This document shows positions 61,601 through 64,000 of a DNA stretch of 64,000 nucleotides, in pieces. The position numbers were made by a program, and so were the translations under genes. Source of the DNA: Limanda limanda (lineage: Eukaryota > Chordata > Actinopteri > Pleuronectiformes > Pleuronectidae); assembly GCF_963576545.1 (NCBI RefSeq), contig NC_083658.1, forward strand, positions 11,338,428 to 11,402,427, in the 5' to 3' direction. Under the pieces are notes generated by a model. It did no database searches and was not told where the DNA came from. It worked only from the letters and a program-made list of their open reading frames with translations. How positions within the stretch are numbered: position 1 is the stretch's first letter; each line of letters begins with the position of its first letter.

Positions 61601-62242
61601 GTAGGAAGTTTAATTTACTTGTCTACATGTACCCGACCAGACATAACTTTGGTGGTCAAACTCTCCCAGCACTAGGCTGAACCAACAGTATTTGTTCAGA
61701 TGTTCAGGTACCTCAAAGGTACAATAGAACAGGGATTATGTTTCAGGAGTAATGACACAGAAAAATTAGGCCTAAGAGTCTACAGTGATGCTGAGTGGGC
61801 ATCAGATCCAGCAGACAGGCATAGTACATCAGGTTATTGTGTCAGTCTAAATTAGGGAAGCTCTTTGATATCCTGGAAAACAAGAAAACAACCGACAGTA
61901 GCTTTATCCACTTGTGAGGCTGAATACATGTCCTTAGCACCAGCCGTACAGGAATGCATCTACTTAGAACAGCTACTCAGGAGTATAGACACATACCAAT
62001 ATGCCCAAACAAAGGTGTATGAAGACAACCAAGGTGCCATAGCACTAGCCAAAAATCCAGTCAACAGACAACGGAGCAAGCACATTGACATTAACTATAA
62101 TTTTATTAGGCAAAATGTGAACAATGGAAAGTTTATTTTGGAATATTGTCCTCCTGAGCAAATGATTGCGGATGTCCTGACAAAGCCAGCTACTAAGCTA
62201 AAGTTAAAAAGATTCGCACCAAACATGTTTGGTACTTTATAG
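61601..62242 (+). pseudogene. copia RNase H domain
   Basis: After the hAT element the frame continues SLIYLSTCTRPDITLVV. A stop and a small deletion follow near 61672-61700, then MFRYLKGTIEQGLCF-type sequence. The RNase H signature is readable: YSDAEWASDPADR with the first Asp, STCEAEYMSLAPAVQECIYL with the Glu, and YEDNQGAIALAKNPVN with a further Asp. It ends with HIDINYNFIRQNV, MIADVLTKPATKLKLKRF and a TAG at 62240-62242. One in-frame TAG near 61853 separates the two halves. From 61865 the last 125 codons are fully open, so this is the best-preserved part. Confidence 0.88.
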
Positions 62243-62329
62243 TGCAAAGAGTATTTTGTTTCTTTGAGTATCAAGGATACCACATTCTGTTACTTTTGTA
62301 TTCATGCAACCTAATGAGGTAAGTGGGGG

Positions 62330-62543
62330 TGTTAAACTATCATTATAGAGAACGCTCTTCTCATTGTTTTACGGAAACAGTATTGCCCATTATATTAGAG
62401 GTTTTACATTTTTCTCATACCTGTGTGTATGACTTGTATGTCGTCAGTTCCCTTGTAACCTGTGGATGAGACGGATGAATAGAGTTGGTGCACATGAGAA
62501 TAAAATACTTATAAACAGACGCTCCTCTCATACTTTTATGCCA
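62330..62543 (+). repeat. 3' LTR of the copia element
   Basis: It starts tgttaaactatcattataga directly after a purine-rich gaggtaagtggggg that fits a polypurine tract. It contains aataaa at 62499-62504. The right end is uncertain because no intact 5' LTR is available for comparison. A CA-ending limit at 62530 or 62543 is possible. No 5-bp target duplication could be matched to the left flank. Confidence 0.75.
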
Positions 62544-62548
62544 AGTTA

Positions 62549-62996
62549 CGCCGGCCACACACCGGACGCGTTAGCGTCGCGTTGGCGTCGCGTAAGCGTC
62601 GCGTAAGCGTCGCGTGAGCGTCGCGTAAACGCTAGGCTGTCACACCGGACGGGTAAGCGTCGCGTAAGCGTCGCGTAGATCCCTAGCACGCCGGGGCCAG
62701 GCTGCACACCGGACAGGCTGAACTCCGCGGCGGTCATCCTGCGATTCCTCTCCGTGATCACACATACAGCTGATATTTGTCATTTACTGAAACGGTGTCC
62801 CAGCATTTGTCCTTTTTAATGTTGTCTTTAAACAACACGGCCGAGGATCGTACAGCTCACTGTACTACTTCTCCACTTCAATTATTAATTTAATGTCATC
62901 CATCTTCAAGAACTTCTCCGCTGTTTGCTCCGTTCAATGTCGGGTGTCGAGGGTAAATTACGTATTCTCCACTCAAGCCTATGTGGAGAGTACGTA

Positions 62997-63041
<45 letters not shown>

Positions 63042-63470
63042 CCCCTCTCCGTTTCTATCTTTATGACTGCTTGTGTGTCTGTATGGAGGGGCAGAGGGGG
63101 ACATTTAATAATGTGATTGGTAAAATTGGTAAAATTAAAACTCCAGGACAACAGAAGGGGAATACAAACTATGGGATGCATATTTTATCATTTATATAAT
63201 ATAAAATATGTCCCCAATATCGTTTAAAATCATTTTTCACTGTGTTTCCCGGAGCGCTACGCTCGCGTCAAGCGCAAAAAATAGACTAAACGCCGAAACG
63301 ATCGCTGCACGACGCGAGGCACTTTTGGTGCAGCACTGCACTTCAGCGTCCGGTGTGGCCGGCACAAGGGATTAACATGAGAGTGGATGGGAGCCAGCTG
63401 TTATTTAAGGCATGACGGTGCGCCTACGCGACGCTAACGCGACGCTTACGCGTCCGGTGTGTGGCCGGCC
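62549..63470. mobile_element. 922-bp PIF/Harbinger-type non-autonomous element
   Basis: The left end is cgccggccacacaccggacg, and the right end read inward is ggccggccacacaccggacg. They match over about 22 bases except the first base. TTA flanks both sides (62546-62548 and 63471-63473). A 3-bp TWA duplication and GG/GC-starting TIRs are hallmarks of PIF/Harbinger. Both ends carry GCGTCGCG-type tandem units, and a second inner copy of the caccggac motif lies on each side. The centre is AT-rich with a CA run. No transposase or Myb-like frame. Confidence 0.82.
62998..63040. repeat. (CA)n microsatellite inside the Harbinger-type element
   Basis: About 21 perfect CA units. Confidence 0.97.
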
Positions 63471-63611
63471 TTACACTGCGCGAGTAACATTACTTAACAG
63501 CACTTCTCTCGCATTTGTTCAACCTGATGAGTTGGAGTCTGATAGACGGTGTGGTGGCTGATGCGCTGTCCCGTGGGTGGGACCAGGCCAATTGTGAAAG
63601 TGCGTAGTGAT

Positions 63612-64000
63612 TAGGGTTGCAAAGGGGCGGAAAGTTTCCGGTAAATTTCCGGAAACTTTCCGGAAACTTTCCATGGGAAGTTTAGCTCGGGAGTTTTGGG
63701 AATTTTGAAAAAGAAAAAATACGCAAATTAAACGCTGAGCAATAAAAACATCATTCAAAACACTATTTTAAAGATGTATGGAATGCAGCACACGCTGCAC
63801 GTTGAGTTTCAACCCTCCACTGAGCTCCACTGCACAGATAATTCCCAGCATCCTGCACAGTGTGCAGGACTAGTCAGGTAAGTTTCCATGATATTACTGG
63901 GGGAAATATATTAGCATGCTGATTGAGGATTGTTCAACTGTTCATCTAGCCTATTTCCATTCATTTATCCATCAATTGTAAAATATGTTTACAGACGATT
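63612..64000 (+). mobile_element. left part of a hAT-like element, cut by the window edge
   Basis: It begins tagggttgcaaaggggcgga, followed by repeated ggaaactttcc and ggtaaatttcc blocks (63632-63672). This start resembles a common teleost hAT-type terminus with internal GGAAA/TTTCC repeats. The right end and target duplication lie outside the window, so extent and class are provisional. Confidence 0.5.

Larger units (their letters stand above)
58963..62543 (+). mobile_element. broken Ty1/copia retrotransposon with two nested insertions
   Basis: The unit starts with a 46-base piece of LTR (58963-59008), continues into copia-type reverse transcriptase and RNase H sequence, and ends with a 3' LTR from 62330. 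Gag, protease and integrase are absent. Pol is interrupted by a solo LTR (59806-60537) and by a hAT element (60645-61600). Without those two, about 1.9 kb of the copia element remains. Frameshifts and stops occur in the RT part. Order of domains (RT before RNase H, with integrase expected upstream) identifies the Ty1/copia group. Such elements are uncommon in vertebrates but occur in fish. Confidence 0.85.

Overview
The window looks like intergenic or intronic DNA from a teleost fish, probably a percomorph. The evidence is the repeat content: L2/Maui-like LINE 3' ends, tRNA-derived SINE-like heads, several hAT-type and Harbinger-type non-autonomous elements, a Ty1/copia element, a Tx1-like ORF1, and many CA, GA and homopolymer runs. 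I found no intact host protein-coding gene and no intact RNA gene. Most open frames are short and unsupported.

Layout. 1-30.1 kb is mostly single-copy-looking non-coding DNA with scattered repeat fragments. These include a minus-strand 5'-truncated LINE (11.7-12.7 kb), a LINE tail near 17.2 kb, a repeat family carrying nuclear-receptor half-sites (first copy at 25.8 kb), and a six-unit telomere-type array lodged inside a dispersed element (27.2 kb). 30.1-35.1 kb is the most interesting unit. It is about 5 kb, bounded by inverted CACTGCAAAAA termini, and holds a minus-strand multi-exon gene remnant. Its four exons have clean GT-AG junctions and encode the C-terminal part of a fish multicopy family usually labelled SAMD3-like. 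One in-frame stop breaks it. A 450-bp near-perfect palindrome with an 8-bp target duplication has inserted into its presumed leader or promoter.

35-57 kb is again mostly unassigned. It holds a SINE-like copy, an 804-bp orphan open frame, a 621-bp hAT-type element with target duplication, and further half-site repeats, one of which forms a perfect estrogen-response-element palindrome.

57.1-63.5 kb is a nested pile of mobile DNA: a 103-bp GA tract, a tRNA-like segment, a 5S-rRNA-like head, one and a half copies of a Tx1-like zinc-knuckle ORF1, then a broken Ty1/copia element. The copia element is split first by a solo LTR (4-bp target duplication) and again by a 956-bp hAT element (8-bp duplication). 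A 922-bp Harbinger-type element follows the 3' LTR, and another hAT-like element runs off the right edge. Target duplications and reading-frame continuity allow the order of most insertions to be read.

Family names come from remembered features of these families; no search was run. Start, end and splice coordinates were read from the sequence.
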